Shown piece by piece: positions 23,772 to 36,917 of a stretch of DNA of 64,000 nt. This DNA comes from Taxillus chinensis (taxonomy: Eukaryota > Streptophyta > Magnoliopsida > Santalales > Loranthaceae). Under the pieces are notes generated by a model. It saw only the letters and a program-made list of their open reading frames with translations, searched no databases and was not told the DNA's origin. The position numbers and the translations under genes were made by a program. The DNA lies in contig CM042086.1 of assembly GCA_023512835.1 (NCBI GenBank), positions 12,986,809-13,050,808 of the forward strand, in the 5' to 3' direction. Every line of letters starts with the position of its first letter. The first letter of the stretch is position 1.

Positions 23772-26700
23772 ATGTACAGAACTTGCACGCTGACACCCAC
23801 TCCCCACCCCAACGTCACCACCGCTCTCTGTTTCGCCTCCTCATCGTCTTCCTTCGTTTCCCTCACCCCTCAACGCCTCAGCTTCACCCGCAGAGCCAAC
23901 AAGGAGCAGCAGCAGCAGCAGTTTTCCAAAGCCACCGACGCCATCTCCGCAGCAATGGCCGACCAAGCCAGGGCGCCACCTGCCCTTCCGCCGCCTGATC
24001 CTCCCGTCACTAAGGTGGCTGCGCAATGTCGACCCTCGTTATTGCCCTCAATTTGATGATTGCCCTTGTCTAGTTTTTCCCATTCTCGTATCGAATGTAA
24101 TGTTCCGCGCCCATGTGATTTTTGGTTTGTGAGTGTTTGTGATCGGTCTTGTTCTCGATTCATAATATGAGTTATAGGTTTGTTTTGCGATTGGGGCTAT
24201 GGTTTCCTTGATCCTTCTTGAGTCCAATGCTTCCGTTTCGCTGCTATTTTGAGTATCCGACATTCTTGGAAATTGTCAATTTGTCATTGTTCAGACTTGT
24301 GAGCTTATGAGTTTCAATCAATTAATATTTTAGCTCAATAATAAGGATCAAGGTTTTGATACTTCAGTTCTTTTAACCTAAATGCATAAATCCTCGTTTC
24401 TTTTATTTGTTTTCCGAGTATCCTGGGTATCCCACCCTGAAGGTGGCCTTCCTCAACATTAGTACCTGCTCTTCACTCTTTAATCCCAGCGGTTGATGAG
24501 GCACATAAGTATGATCCTATCGGTCTAAGTAGCTTTTATGTTGATCCTTATTATCAGTAGCACTCATACTATTCATTGCATTTCAGAAAGGTAGAGTGTT
24601 TTTTAGTAAAACCTATCATTTATTAAGTAAGACCTTCTACATTGGCAATGGTAAAACGTGATTGAAAATATAAAAATGTTTTAAAAAGCCCTTCTGGCTT
24701 CCACTATTCAAAGTTTAGATTAATTTTAGCCTTTGATTTGGGGTATTAAAAGTGTGCTTGGCAGAGGGTTGTTTTTTTTTGGTTGTTGTTGTTGTTATAA
24801 ACTAAAATAGAAGCTTTTTATTAGAACCGAAAACTAAGCAATTTACCAGTTATATTTGATTTGCACAATCGTCAACTAATAGTTGTTGAGTTGTAAGCTT
24901 ATGGTAGGACCAGGGTTAATTCTACATTTTAAAGATGCATAATGGAATATTGAATCCTCGAATTGTGTTGTTCATCTGCTTCTGATATTATTGGTTTCCT
25001 TCTATATATGAAGCCTATAAAACGTTGTCTATTGCAGTTCAAAATTGCTCTTTGCCAGCTATTAGTGACTGCAGACAAGGAGAGAAATATTGCTCATGCA
25101 CGGAAAGCAATAGAGGAGGCGGCAGAAAAGGGTGCTCAGCTTGTTCTTCTTCCTGTGAGTAGTAGAAGATTTAGTTTAATGAATTTATTATTATTTTATT
25201 TTTTTTATGACAATTACTGATATAATATTTGATGACTTTTTTTAGGAAATATGGAACAGTCCATATTCCAATGATAGTTTTCCGGTATATGCTGAGGATA
25301 TTGATGCTGGCGGTGATGCATCTCCATCAACTGCAATGTTGTCTGAAGTTTCTAGGAGCTTGAAGCTCACAGTTGTTGGTGGCTCTATACCAGAACGTTC
25401 TGGTGACCGCCTGTACAATACTTGTTGTGTCTTTGGTTCTGATGGAAGATTGAAGGCTAAGCACAGAAAGGTTCATAGCCATCTTGTTATGAAACGTTTC
25501 AGTTTGTTATTGATGGAAGTCTTGTCATTTAATTTTGTCTAAGAGATATTTTTTGCTGCTTTCAGATACATCTGTTTGACATTGATATTCCTGGAAAAAT
25601 CACATTTATGGAATCAAAGTCTCTTACAGCAGGAGACAATCCTACTATTGTTGACACAGGTCTGGTATGCTCATGGGGGTAAAACATTATATGTAGATTT
25701 AGAATATCATCAGATAAATCTCTAGCTGTATTCCGCATCTTCTCCTGGTTGAGAGGAAAGATTATATCCACAGTTTAGTTGTCTCTATTGAAGATACCAA
25801 TATTTACTTATTAGTGCAATTGTGCAAACAAATTTTCTGTTTTTCCCATCTAGACTTCTTAACATGCAGATGATTAGAAAATTGTTATTTGTCTGTGTAT
25901 CTTAAACTATTTACTTTGAATCAAAACATTTATGGATACACATGAGAATGAGAAATGACTGGTGGGTTTTATGTGCAGATGTAGGCCGAATTGGTATCGG
26001 CATATGCTATGACATTCGGTTCCAGGAACTAGCTATGATTTATGCCGCAAGAGGTAACTTTCTTTTACAGTGAATTAAGAATTAAAATATAGGTAGAATT
26101 GAAGAGCAATTCTGGGATTTTGTAATCCTGGACCCTGGTCTCCATTTTGTGGGCCCAGGCTCAAATCCTTTTTGCGAGTTTTGGCATGATTAAACTTGAA
26201 CTGATTGAACAAGAACATAGGCTGCAGGACAGGGATGCATTCAAAATGCTCAGACGCGTCTGGTATATTTTATATTGCTGAGTTTATTTATTCACTAGTA
26301 CTCGTTTTTTTTCTCCTTGGTCCTTGTGATGTGACCACAAGGTCCTCTTCTCTTCTTTAGTTTAAGCTGAAAGAGTTGTAGATTCCGGGCTTTTGGAACC
26401 ACAATAAGTTTGAACTTGAAAAGTACAATTTAATGTTTTCATTTTCTTCATATGGATTGTAATGATTGATGATGCATGATTTTAGTGCTGTCTATCTTCT
26501 ATTGTGCTTCTGTCTCTCTCTCTCCTGTAATAACTTTTAATAGAATAAAATTTTGTATTAGTTTGAATTTTATGACACCAGAAGTTTGTTAATTTGGATG
26601 CCAGGTGCTCATTTACTTTGCTATCCTGGTGCATTTAATATGACAACTGGTCCCCTCCATTGGGAACTATTACAAAGGGCAAGGTAATGGAGAAGTTACT

Positions 26701-28638
26701 TGTGTAGTTCTGTATAGAAATTCTGCAATTGCAAGAGCTTTGATATTATATATGTGTGTATGTATATATATATTAAAATATTTGAGCAAGAGAAATTTGG
26801 CCGAGTACTATAGGTATTTAATTCGTATGCTTGGATATGTATGCTTACCAGTATGATCTAATGTTAGGTAAGTAATTTTTGCACCACTTCTTTCAAGGAG
26901 GCATATAATGCTAGATTACTTTAACCGCACTCTGTATGTGATCTAGATATATTTGTTAGAAGTACATGAAGTCTCATCGATTGAGTATAGCTTTGTGATT
27001 TTCTGTCTTTTTCTGAGCTTTCATCAAAATTTTAATTTTATCAGTACAAATTGTTCAATCTTGTCGAGCTATAATTACTTGCGCTGATGTTAATGTGTTC
27101 CTGAATTTGCAGGGCTGCTGATGGTCAGGTACTTCAAATAATCAGCGATTTACTTTTTAAAAAAAAAAAATTGAAAGCCCTTTAGTCCTCATTTACATAG
27201 ATCTAGCTTTGTTGTACTATATCTCTTACTTCCTGTATGTTAGTTGGAAGTTTCATATGACTTTGATTTTGCTGAACGCAATACTATGAAAGTGTATAGC
27301 TGTTATCTGCGGTTTTCCTCATTAACAGTAGATATTAGTTCGTGAAAAAATTGCCATGTTTAGCATTATGAAAAGTGTCTTGCAAAGTTAATGGCATTAC
27401 AGTTTGCAGTGATGCCATCTGATTGAGTAAAGGGGGAATAAGTTGGAGTGATTTTAGTTCCCATAAACATTGCAAAACAAGGAAAGAAAGGGTAGCTACT
27501 AATTCATCAGCAACGATTAATTCATTTTTATTGGTAGCATATGATTCATTGGGACAGAAACTGTGTAGTACAACACTTTCATCGCTGTGAGGGTTTTGGA
27601 TGAAATTCTTTCCATTACAAATATGAGAATTCCTGGAAGTAGAAATGTTTTAGTCGATGTCAATTTATTATACAGAAACAGAATCTGAGAGAGGCTGGGT
27701 GGCAGCGGGAATTTTTTGTCAGAGAACTTATTCTAATGTTAATATTGACCTCAGCTGTTCTTTAGGACTGGTCGGGTTTCAACTTGAGGAGATATCTATT
27801 CCTTTTCTCAATAAGTGAAGGCTCTTTTTTTTTTTTTTTTAATTTCTCCTTTCGCACCTCCTTTTACTGAACCTTTGTCTTCTTCTTTTTCTCTGTAAAA
27901 AATGGCAGTTGTTTGTGGCAACTTGTTCGCCCGCTCGAGACTCGAGTTCTGGTTATGTTGCCTGGGGACATTCTACCCTTGTTGGACCTGTAAGTGCATA
28001 CCCATTCCTCATGTTGGATCTGTTATTCTAAGGATTTATGCATCAGCATAACTGACACTTTCAAAAAAGATCAACGAATACAAAATTCTAAATGTTACTA
28101 CTATCTCAATTATTTTTGGAATTGGAGAAGACTCTGCACCCTGCTTCCTATTGTCTTATACTCACTGTATGTGACAGTTTGGAGAAGTATTGGCTACTAC
28201 AGAGCATGATGAGGCGATCGTCATGGCGGAGATTGATTATTCAATAATTGAGCAAAGAAGGTGAGGTTCTTTCAACCGTAAAGGTTCTTTAAGTTATTTC
28301 ATGGAGGCAATTTTCAGGGTGGAAAATATAAATCCATAGGTTCTTTAAATGAATGATGAGAACAAAACCCAGTAATAGTTTTGAATGATGAGATTATCAG
28401 TCTTGTCACACTACTAACTGAAGTGCTCAAATGATTTATTTATTTTTCTCAAAAAGTTATAGCCATATGGGCTTGCTCGGTTGCTGGATTTGGTTTTGTG
28501 CAAACAGGAAGATAGCTTGATCGTATGAAATTTCTAATGTTACACCTGTTCTGGACACGCAGAACTAGCATTCCATTTCAAAAGCAAAGGAGAGGGGATC
28601 TGTATCAGCTGGTAGATGTTGGGAGGCTACGGTCTTGA
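23772..28638 (+). CDS. NLP3: Omega-amidase, nitrilase superfamily (NIT2/NLP3-like), 10 exons, plastid-targeted
   Basis: Exons 23772-24014, 25038-25154, 25246-25470, 25566-25659, 25979-26053, 26605-26683, 27113-27128, 27909-27989, 28178-28260 and 28563-28638 have consistent phases and give 362 residues. The enzyme is predicted to hydrolyse alpha-ketoglutaramate or alpha-ketosuccinamate to the 2-oxoacid and ammonia, completing glutamine/asparagine transamination. The carbon-nitrogen hydrolase domain begins at about residue 82 ([17 protein letters not shown]). The catalytic triad is visible: Glu about 121 in PEIWNSPY, Lys about 195 in KAKHRKIHLFD, Cys about 236 in [10 protein letters not shown]. 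The first ~75 residues are Ser/Thr/Arg-rich without a fold, like a chloroplast transit peptide; Met at about residue 61 (MADQARAPP) could start a cytosolic form. Exon 7 is a 16-nt microexon (A-ADGQ). The conserved [17 protein letters not shown] and [16 protein letters not shown] blocks are intact. It is probably functional. Confidence 0.96.
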
Positions 28639-30255
28639 AATATCCACGGTGCTTTCTTATCATTTAGCTAACAAAAACAGATGCTATATTGGTATTGTCA
28701 GACCGCATGGCTCAATTTAGGCTTTTATTGGTGCGCTATGGAAAGATAATAATAAATGTTTTCTTTGTTAAGTTGGAGGTTTGGCAATATAGATGATAAA
28801 TGAATATATATATATATATATATAATTATTTTTTAAATAGCTATTTCGGTGCTAATATTCATTTTATTGAATACTTATGTGTTTCTTCATGTTGCAAATT
28901 TTAATTTTTATTTATTTTTAGATAAATTTGTGTAAATCACTAGATAATGTTAAATAAGTATGGATAAAGGAAATATTAAAACTAAATCCTCGCTTCAAAA
29001 TTATAGTATTAGACTAATAATTAATTATCGTCGAACTGTATCATTGTAAATAATTTATTATTCTATCTTATACATCTCGTCAAAAGCGACAGCAAATGTA
29101 AAAAAAAAAAAAAGTGGTTTTATGTGTGTTTGTGAGAGAGTGATTGATGGTAAGGAACAAAATTCAATTTGGAATGATGTCTGAGTCTGAGATGAGTCGA
29201 GATTGACCAAAGATTAGATTAGCAGTAACCGTGTAATTGTTCAAAGCCCCCACCTGGTCCTGGAAACACAAGACACGGACTTTGATGTTTGGTTCTTCGT
29301 TCAAAGCGAGAGGGAAGCAATCGCGACGACGGTTGTTGTTTATGGGTATTATAGTAATTTCAATATTTATATTGAAATTAGTAAACCCACCCCCCATGAA
29401 TAAAATTCAACGGCCGTGATTATCTGACTGCATGCAAGCGAGGAATAAGTGTCGGGTCAGGGGGCAGCGGCCAGCGGGATGGGTGTTCTATTATTTACCT
29501 ATTTTATAAAATGTTATAAATTTATTTTCTTATTTAGATAAAGTATATTATAATTGAATCAGTGTTTTATATTTGCTTATCTATTATACTATTATCTAGA
29601 GCAATGCTAGGTATATATTGTGTTTGATATTAATTTTTTTTTTTTAAAATCATATTAATCCAAATCCAATGAGAGAAAAAATGTTTCAATCTATCTACAA
29701 ATAAATTTTTTTATTTATATGAATTTGTAAAATCCTCTCAATTATTTATTTGTTGATAATTAAGATAATTACTTTTTTTTCTAATAAACTAAATAAAATA
29801 TGCGTTCGCCTGTTTCATTTTTCTCATACACTGATTAACCATGTGCATGCTATTCATCAATTATTAAATTTGAAGTAAACTCCAATTTTGAAATGCCAGT
29901 GTCGATCGGGGAGATCTTGGATTTCTCGGATTCAATTCCATTGGGATTGGGGAGTCTTTTCCTTCGATTCCTCTACGCTCTCTTAAAAGCTTAACCCCCA
30001 TTCATATTTATCTCATTTAATGCATTTATGTCGAATGATTTTTTTTGTCATGTTATAATGTTTTAGCAACATTAATTTGTTGGGGAAGAGTTTAGAAAGC
30101 AGCGAATACTATGATAAATTATGTATAAACTATCCAGCTTCTTATCCTTTACTTCGGGGACCCAAAGGCCAAAATTAATTATGTATACACTATTGTATTT
30201 GTATTATGGGCAACATTACTATGATAAAAACAATAAAATACAACTCATGATTGTG

Positions 30256-30307
30256 ATGTATTGACTATAATTCATACAGAAATGTATTGATTATAATTCA
30301 TACAGAA
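30256..30307. repeat. 26-bp tandem duplication
   Basis: The unit ATGTATTGACTATAATTCAT plus ACAGAA at 30256-30281 is repeated at 30282-30307 with a single C/T difference. Confidence 0.85.
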
Positions 30308-33300
30308 ATTAATGATTCTTATTCCACCATATGAGATGATTTTGTTTTATTGCATTTGTTGATTATTATTGCTAATATTGTTTGATTTTATTTTATTTTA
30401 ATTTATTTTATTAATAAATGGTTAAAGATTCTTGAAAAAAAATTGTAAGCATTTTCAAACCAAATGTCAGAGCTCTCGACGAGTTTTTTTTAATAAAATG
30501 ACCTGATGTTTGAATATCGATGTATAGGATTAATTTAATAACAGAATTATAAATTGATAATTATTAATTCTAATAAATTAATTAAATATTTCATGTACCT
30601 ATCATATGTTATCTAATTATATTTAATTTTCACATAATTATATCTAACTTTCACAATGTTACCTAATTGCTGGATACAATTACATGTTTTATTTATCCTT
30701 TTTTTTATTTATTCTTTTACTTGTTTATTTTTATCATTGGTGCTATTCATTTAATTTTTACTGGTTATTCTTCTTAGCTATTTTTAAAATGTTGTGTTCA
30801 AATACATATTTTAACTAACTATTATTTATTTATTCTAATTAATTAAAATAAATAACATAAATAATATAGTTTAACTAATAGATCATAAAACTTAATGCAA
30901 TAAAATAAAACTTACAATTAAACTTAACAAATATTGAACATACTATAACTTTCTATGATACACTTAAAACTTTTTCGAATCATATTCGGATACATTCATA
31001 TTGTAAAATGGATTTTTACATAAGAATTATAATAATTTTCTACTAACATTGTCATGTGGCAGCACGTATGAATTGAAAATGTTGTTTTTTTATAATTTTA
31101 TTCAATTACAATTAATGATGGTACCGTTAGTTCATATATGAAAAAAAAATATACTTGTAACCTTGTCTTGCACTTTCATCTGTTTTTATCTCTCTGAGTG
31201 ACGATTTTAATTACGCATTCATTTGATAGCTTGATGTTATATTATCTCACTATTTTATTTTTCTAAATGCAAACTTATTTTCTAAGTTTTCCTTGCTTAA
31301 ATAATTTGTATATACTACTTACTAAGCGCATTATTCTAATTAGTATTTATGCAATGGTTAATAATAGTTAGTTATTGTTATAATGGTTACTTTATTTATT
31401 TCCAATGATTCTAATTGATAGTAATTTTTAAGATTAATCACATTATGAAAAAATCATTAGTCGCAAGTATGTTTGCAAATAAGGGTATAAATTATTTTTG
31501 AGCCTTATCACAATATTTGTAAACACTAACAAATGAGTTTAAAGACACAAATATGGCCAGTTTATGTGAGATATTAAGGACATTTCTGTTTGTTTGTTTT
31601 CTAATTTTGTTATAAAATACGATAACTATTTTCGAGTATATAAACCATAAAAATTTAAACATTATATGATTGTTTTCATTCTTTGGAACTTGAAAAGTAT
31701 TTTATACCATAACGGTGACAATCATTAACAATGTCATTCAACTTATTTCCTTAAAGCACTAACATCAGACACTCAGGCATTTTTTTGAATTTACAAATTT
31801 AAATTACTTTTTGGTTCCCTATATCAATATACACCACAATTAATTTCCTAAATTACTCTATATATCATTAAAAAATTTCTATATTACTTTATGTTTAATA
31901 ATTTTTTTTATAATTTAACATGAAATAAAAGTAAACGTTATATAAAACGTGAAAAAGGAGAGATGAAAGAATTTTTATATATAATTAAATAATTATATAG
32001 AATGAATAGTACTTCAAAATACATTGGGAAATACCATACAAATCTCATTAAAAAAGTTAAATAAATGATATTTTATGTATAGATGATTTTATAACTTTTA
32101 TATTTTTTTCCGTAAATATAAGGAAATAACTTTTATAAGAAATTTGCTTTCAGTACTCTTATAGCCTACATTGTGCACTTTTATATGAAACTAGTTTAAT
32201 TAATAATTTTACACTTCCTTTCTAAATATATATATTTTTGAATTTGCTCCAAATATTTCCTCATAGTCGGTACTCTGTTACTTAAATTTGTTTTTTAATT
32301 AATATTTCTAAATGTCTTAAGATTTTACTGTATATATTATTATGAGAAACTTTAATTAAGTAATCAAATGTCATATTTTACGCAAATAATATAATTTGTA
32401 ATAATGTACAAGAAAATCTGTTGACATATATTTAATTACATATAATATATTAAATTTATTTTATATTATATATATAAATATTATAATATTGATATACTTG
32501 TCACTCATTATATGAATAATTATAAATTAAAATCTAAAATAATAAAATATTATATTATATTTAAAAAACATATGCTATCATTCTATTTCTCGTTCAATTG
32601 TATCGGTTGATTTCAAACTTCAAAAAAATCAAAAATATGAATTAATTCGTGAACCAGGCCGATCGGGGCTGGATCGGACCAAAATCTATCAAGCCAATTT
32701 AAAAGAGATTGGACTGTCAGGCCTACCTGGTTGCTATTGATTTTGGCATGAAATATGAAAAGTAGATGTAAAATAAAAGTGTATTGGTATGTGTGCACCA
32801 TTTTTCTCATCTAAATATCGTGAATTGCTACGTAAAATATGCTTTCATGTGTTTTCACACATCTTTTATACTCAATCAAATAATTATTTTTTCCTGTAAT
32901 TTTTTTTATATATTTTCTTTCTATACATTTTTTAATGTCAAATTCTTCCACATCTTTTTTTCATACATTGCCAATCAAAAGAGTAAGATAGATGACAAGG
33001 GTTTGGAGGACAAAATAAATAAATAAATAAAATTACTTTTTTCGATGCTTAAGGGATTAGAATGAGAAAACTTTTGAACCAAAAATTAAACGCGGAAACA
33101 ATAGTAAAATCTGTGTGGAAGAAAATAATAAGAGCCAACATCATAAATAAACTAAAATCAAATTTTACATGGTTAATCTATGCCTTTTTCTTTTTTTTTT
33201 TTCTGAGAAGGCCGAATAAGCTTGTAGGGAAAATGACTGAAATTAGGAGAAAGTAAAACACTTTTCTTCTCTATATTATTACATTGTTTCTGGTAAGTAT

Positions 33301-35037
33301 TATAACAGTCTCTACTATTAAACGTCGTATCAATTAAAAGCTTTCTTAAAAAACCATATTAATTGAGTTTTGTTTTCATCGAGGCATTACAAAACAGACA
33401 AGAGAATTAGATATAAAAAATTTAAAAATTAGATGACATTATTAATACTACTGAATTTATAAAAACTTTTAAAAAGTCATTTGCTCCAACATTTAATATC
33501 TTATCATATATTGATATTAAAATATTAGATCACTTAAAAAAAGGGTTGAAGTGCCAAATTTTCAAATAATCCTGTTTAGACTAGACTTTGGGGAATTGTG
33601 GTCCAAAAATTGACATATTTACCATCTATTTCCGATGCAATCGCACGAAAATATGGGGATATCAATTAACCGTAGTAAGTACGTCACATTTACCTGTGCT
33701 CCCAAATTCCAATGCCTGAATACTGACTTTTCAAATGGCTAAGAAGAGCTTCAAGTAGTGTCATATTTTAATCAAATTTGAAATTTGGGAAATTGTGGTT
33801 AGGAAAAAAAAATCCACATCTACATCCACATCTGGCTATACTAATTGATCACAAAATAGGATAACTTCAAATCCAAGTCCATTAATTAATATCATGCTTC
33901 TAGCTCTTAATACCACGCTTCTATGTATTTAATTAAAATTGAATAATTGAGATTGAGCGTAGAATCCAATTTTGCCCGGAGGAGCCGACTTGAAGTGTTT
34001 TTAGTATATGTTTAGTTTCCTGTATTCTGTTTTATGAATTTTAAAAATAATTTATATTTGATGGAAAATTATTGTAATTAATAAATTTTTTTTGAAAGTA
34101 TTTTTTTTTAAAATTAAAATTTATAGAAAATAAAAAAATATGACAGACTTAAATAATAAAATAATTTTTTCAAAAAAATATTTAAAACTATATTTAAATA
34201 TCTGATCAAAATAAATTTAGATTTAAAATATAAAATAATTAAACGTAAATTTTAAAAAATAAACTTATATTTATTTATTTATTTAAATTGTTTCAGAAAT
34301 AATTCTTAGCATCTATGATCTATCATTAATGACACGGCTCCGTCTCCCCTCGCCAATACCAATGCCAATGCCAATGCCATAACAAATAAATAATTCATAT
34401 GCATATATATGCATATGCAACCTTTATTTGTTTACCATTGTACTGTTAGGGTCAACTTGATCAAACCATGGAGTACATCCGTGGGAACACCAATTGATAT
34501 TATTATAAAGGACAACACCCTTTATTGTATAAATACACACACACACACATATATATATATATATGTATATAATGAACAAAACTATGAGTACGTATAACGT
34601 GTTTTTGGTACCGAAGCCATGTGTCATATGTGTGTCCCATATTGTTGCTCTTTAGATTTAGGAAAAAAGAAAAGAAAAGGACTACATCAACGATGAATTT
34701 AATGATTTAATACCACCTCAATGCCCTGCCGTGTGTGTCAAATGCATTGGAAAACTCGGAGGCAAAAACAGAAAAGAAAACGTCACCACAGAAAGAAAAC
34801 GGTAAAAAGTAAAAAGTAAAAAAAAACTGGAAAATTACTGTCGCTCCCGCCAGCCGCTGATTGAAATTTGGGGCAAGCTGTCTGGGCCCCGCCCACTGAT
34901 TCCCCGCACGCGCGGGATCCATCCTTTTAAAGTTTCAACTTTCAACTTGTCTTTTGATACAAAAGCAGTACCCACCACCCTAACCAGACCCCCCACTCTC
35001 TCTGTCTAACCACCACCAGGCACCAGCACCTCCCTCC

Positions 35038-35096
35038 CATAGCCATAGTAGCCATAGTAGCCATAGTAGCCATAGCCAAAGTAGCCATAGCCAAAG
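35038..35096. repeat. TAGCCA/TAGTAGCCA repeat in the BIG GRAIN 1-like 5' region
   Basis: Tandem, slightly irregular copies of AGCCATAGT and AGCCATAGCCAAAG lie about 360 bp upstream of the start codon, followed by CT-rich runs near 35140-35160. Probably leader or core promoter. Confidence 0.8.
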
Positions 35097-35456
35097 GCGT
35101 GAAGCAGAAACTGCTTATGAACCAACCACCTACTATATCCTTACTCTCTCTCTCTCTCCTCTCTGTGTTCTTCTCTTCCTTGTTCCTTTGCCCAATGACC
35201 TCCATCATTCACTCCTTCTGTAGATTCCTTCCCTTCACGTGAATCCCATCCCTGCCATCAATGCCTCCTGTGGGTGTGGGTTCTCTCTCTCTCCCTCTCA
35301 CTCAAGTAAGTTGGAGAAGAAACCATAAGTTAGCCCATCAATAGAACCCAGCTTCCCATGTTTTTGTAACCCCCCCATCTACATATAACTCCTCCTCTGC
35401 TTTCCTTTTTATGCCCTGTTCCTACTCTGTCCTGTTCCGCACTGGACGCCACATCT

Positions 35457-36917
35457 ATGGATATTAACCAAAAACACCTTCCCGGATCGCGAGGTCGGTT
35501 CACTTCCTTCTCCTCCTCCCTCCTTGACTCCATCGATCGCTCCATCGACGACGATGCTCGAATGGACAGAGCCGCTGCCGCCGCGGCCAGGCGGAAGCCC
35601 ATCACCGACGACCTTGAGCATTTGCGTGAGGATTTGATTACTTTCCGCCGGTCTTTTGCGGCGGAGAAACCGGCCCAGAGACGACGGAGCGTCCCCAATT
35701 GGGGTACCCTGTCGGAGTACGATTTCGAGACGACGTCGGACGCTGCTAACCATCCCAGGCCGAAGCCAATCCGAACGGAGAAGAAGAAGACGATGGTGAT
35801 GAAGAAGAAGAAGGTGGTGATGAAGAGTCCGCAGTCGGGGTCGGGGGAGAGGATGCTTGTGGATGCTGCTTCGCCGCTGGGGGATGGTCTCTACGCCTCA
35901 AAGCCGATGGCTACGGCGAGACAGATTCAGTCACGATCGTCGGAGGAGCAACAGCAGCCGCCGAAGGCGAATCGGGAGGGGCGCTTCAAAAGGACCAAAT
36001 CTAAGGCCCTGAAAATGTACGGCGACATGAAGAGATTGAATCAACAACCCATCTCCCCTGGCGCCCGGATCGCTAGCTTCCTCAATTCCCTCTTCCACCC
36101 CGGCGATTCCAAGAAATCGTCCAAGCCTTGCTCCGTTGATCCGACGCCTCCCAGCAGACCCAAATCACCCAAGCCCTCTTTTCCTTTTTCGTCTTCTTCG
36201 TCTTCTTCTTCTTCTTCTTCCTACGCCTCTTCGGCATCGACTTGCTCGTCATCTGTGTCTTCTATGGCGGAGTTGAGAAGCCTATCGCAGAATTCCAAGC
36301 CCTCCACTACCGCCAGCACAACTTCCTCCTCATCACTGTCTAAGATGGATCAGAAATCCAACGCATCCGCCTCCACCACCAACACTACTTCATTGTCGTC
36401 GTCGTCATCTTCTTCTTGTTCTTCCTTGACTAGATCTTGCCTCAGGAACTCCCCGCGAGGCTACAGATTTGGCGGCGGCGACAGTGGCTGTGACGTCGGC
36501 GGCCGAGGAGGAGGCGTAGGAGCCAAGCGGTGCGTTCGGTTCTCTACGGTGAGTGTGATCATCGACGAAGACGGAGGCTGCGATTCTCGGTCGTCCGGGC
36601 GGAAGAGCCGTTGCGAGAGCGATCCGGGGCTGACGCCGACGCCAATCCTGAGGACCAGAAACAGGGACGTCCAGGTGGAATCGCCAACTGCGAGAAATAG
36701 CCATGGCCTGAGAAATAACCAGAAGAAGGATCGCCGTCATCAGGACCGCCGCGGCGGAGACGACGAGATGGATGAGGATACCATCAGCTTCTCGAGCTCC
36801 GATCTGTTCGAGCTTGATTTCTTGATTGGATTCGAAAGGTATCGAGAGGAGCTACCGGTGTACGAAACTACCAACCTCCGTACAAACCATGCCATTGCTA
36901 ACGCTTTCCATTGCTGA
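35457..36917 (+). CDS. BIG GRAIN 1-like protein (intronless, 486 aa)
   Basis: A single uninterrupted ORF. Family signatures are: an N-terminal Arg/Phe-rich segment with SFSSSLLDSIDRSID; ITDDLEHLREDLITFRRSF; a basic block GRFKRTKSKALKMYGDMKR followed by SPGARIASFLNSLF; a long Ser-rich tract (about residues 242-330); SCLRNSPRG then KRCVRFSTVSVIIDED; and the C-terminal SSDLFELDFLIGF .. RYREELPVYETT with an N-AIANAF end. BIG GRAIN 1 proteins are plasma-membrane-associated, promote auxin transport or response, and influence organ and seed size. The length suits the longer BG1-like members. The Ser tract is written with mixed TCT/TCG/TCC/TCA codons. In other frames the same DNA gives only non-homologous shadow ORFs. 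Start chosen at the first ATG of the frame, directly before the conserved N-terminal block. Confidence 0.92.
   Translation: MDINQKHLPGSRGRFTSFSSSLLDSIDRSIDDDARMDRAAAAAARRKPITDDLEHLREDLITFRRSFAAEKPAQRRRSVPNWGTLSEYDFETTSDAANHPRPKPIRTEKKKTMVMKKKKVVMKSPQSGSGERMLVDAASPLGDGLYASKPMATARQIQSRSSEEQQQPPKANREGRFKRTKSKALKMYGDMKRLNQQPISPGARIASFLNSLFHPGDSKKSSKPCSVDPTPPSRPKSPKPSFPFSSSSSSSSSSSYASSASTCSSSVSSMAELRSLSQNSKPSTTASTTSSSSLSKMDQKSNASASTTNTTSLSSSSSSSCSSLTRSCLRNSPRGYRFGGGDSGCDVGGRGGGVGAKRCVRFSTVSVIIDEDGGCDSRSSGRKSRCESDPGLTPTPILRTRNRDVQVESPTARNSHGLRNNQKKDRRHQDRRGGDDEMDEDTISFSSSDLFELDFLIGFERYREELPVYETTNLRTNHAIANAFHC

Larger units (their letters stand above)
28639..35456. other. Intergenic, ~6.8 kb, AT-rich; BIG GRAIN leader at the end
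   Basis: After the nitrilase-like 3'UTR there is long AT-rich DNA with (TA)n runs and short ORFs on both strands, none resembling a known protein. Small gene-like GC patches at 29.2-29.45 and 29.9-30.0 kb gave no match. From about 34.7 kb base composition shifts to GC-richer; 34.9-35.45 kb carries CT-rich and TAGCCA repeats and is probably the promoter and leader of the gene at 35457. I see no intact transposon ends, though decayed MITEs are likely. Confidence 0.5.

Noticed and set aside
36405..36740. Minus ORFs over the BIG GRAIN 1-like gene (36405-36740, 35330-35753)
   Set aside because: Antisense shadows of a single long, recognisable plus-strand gene.
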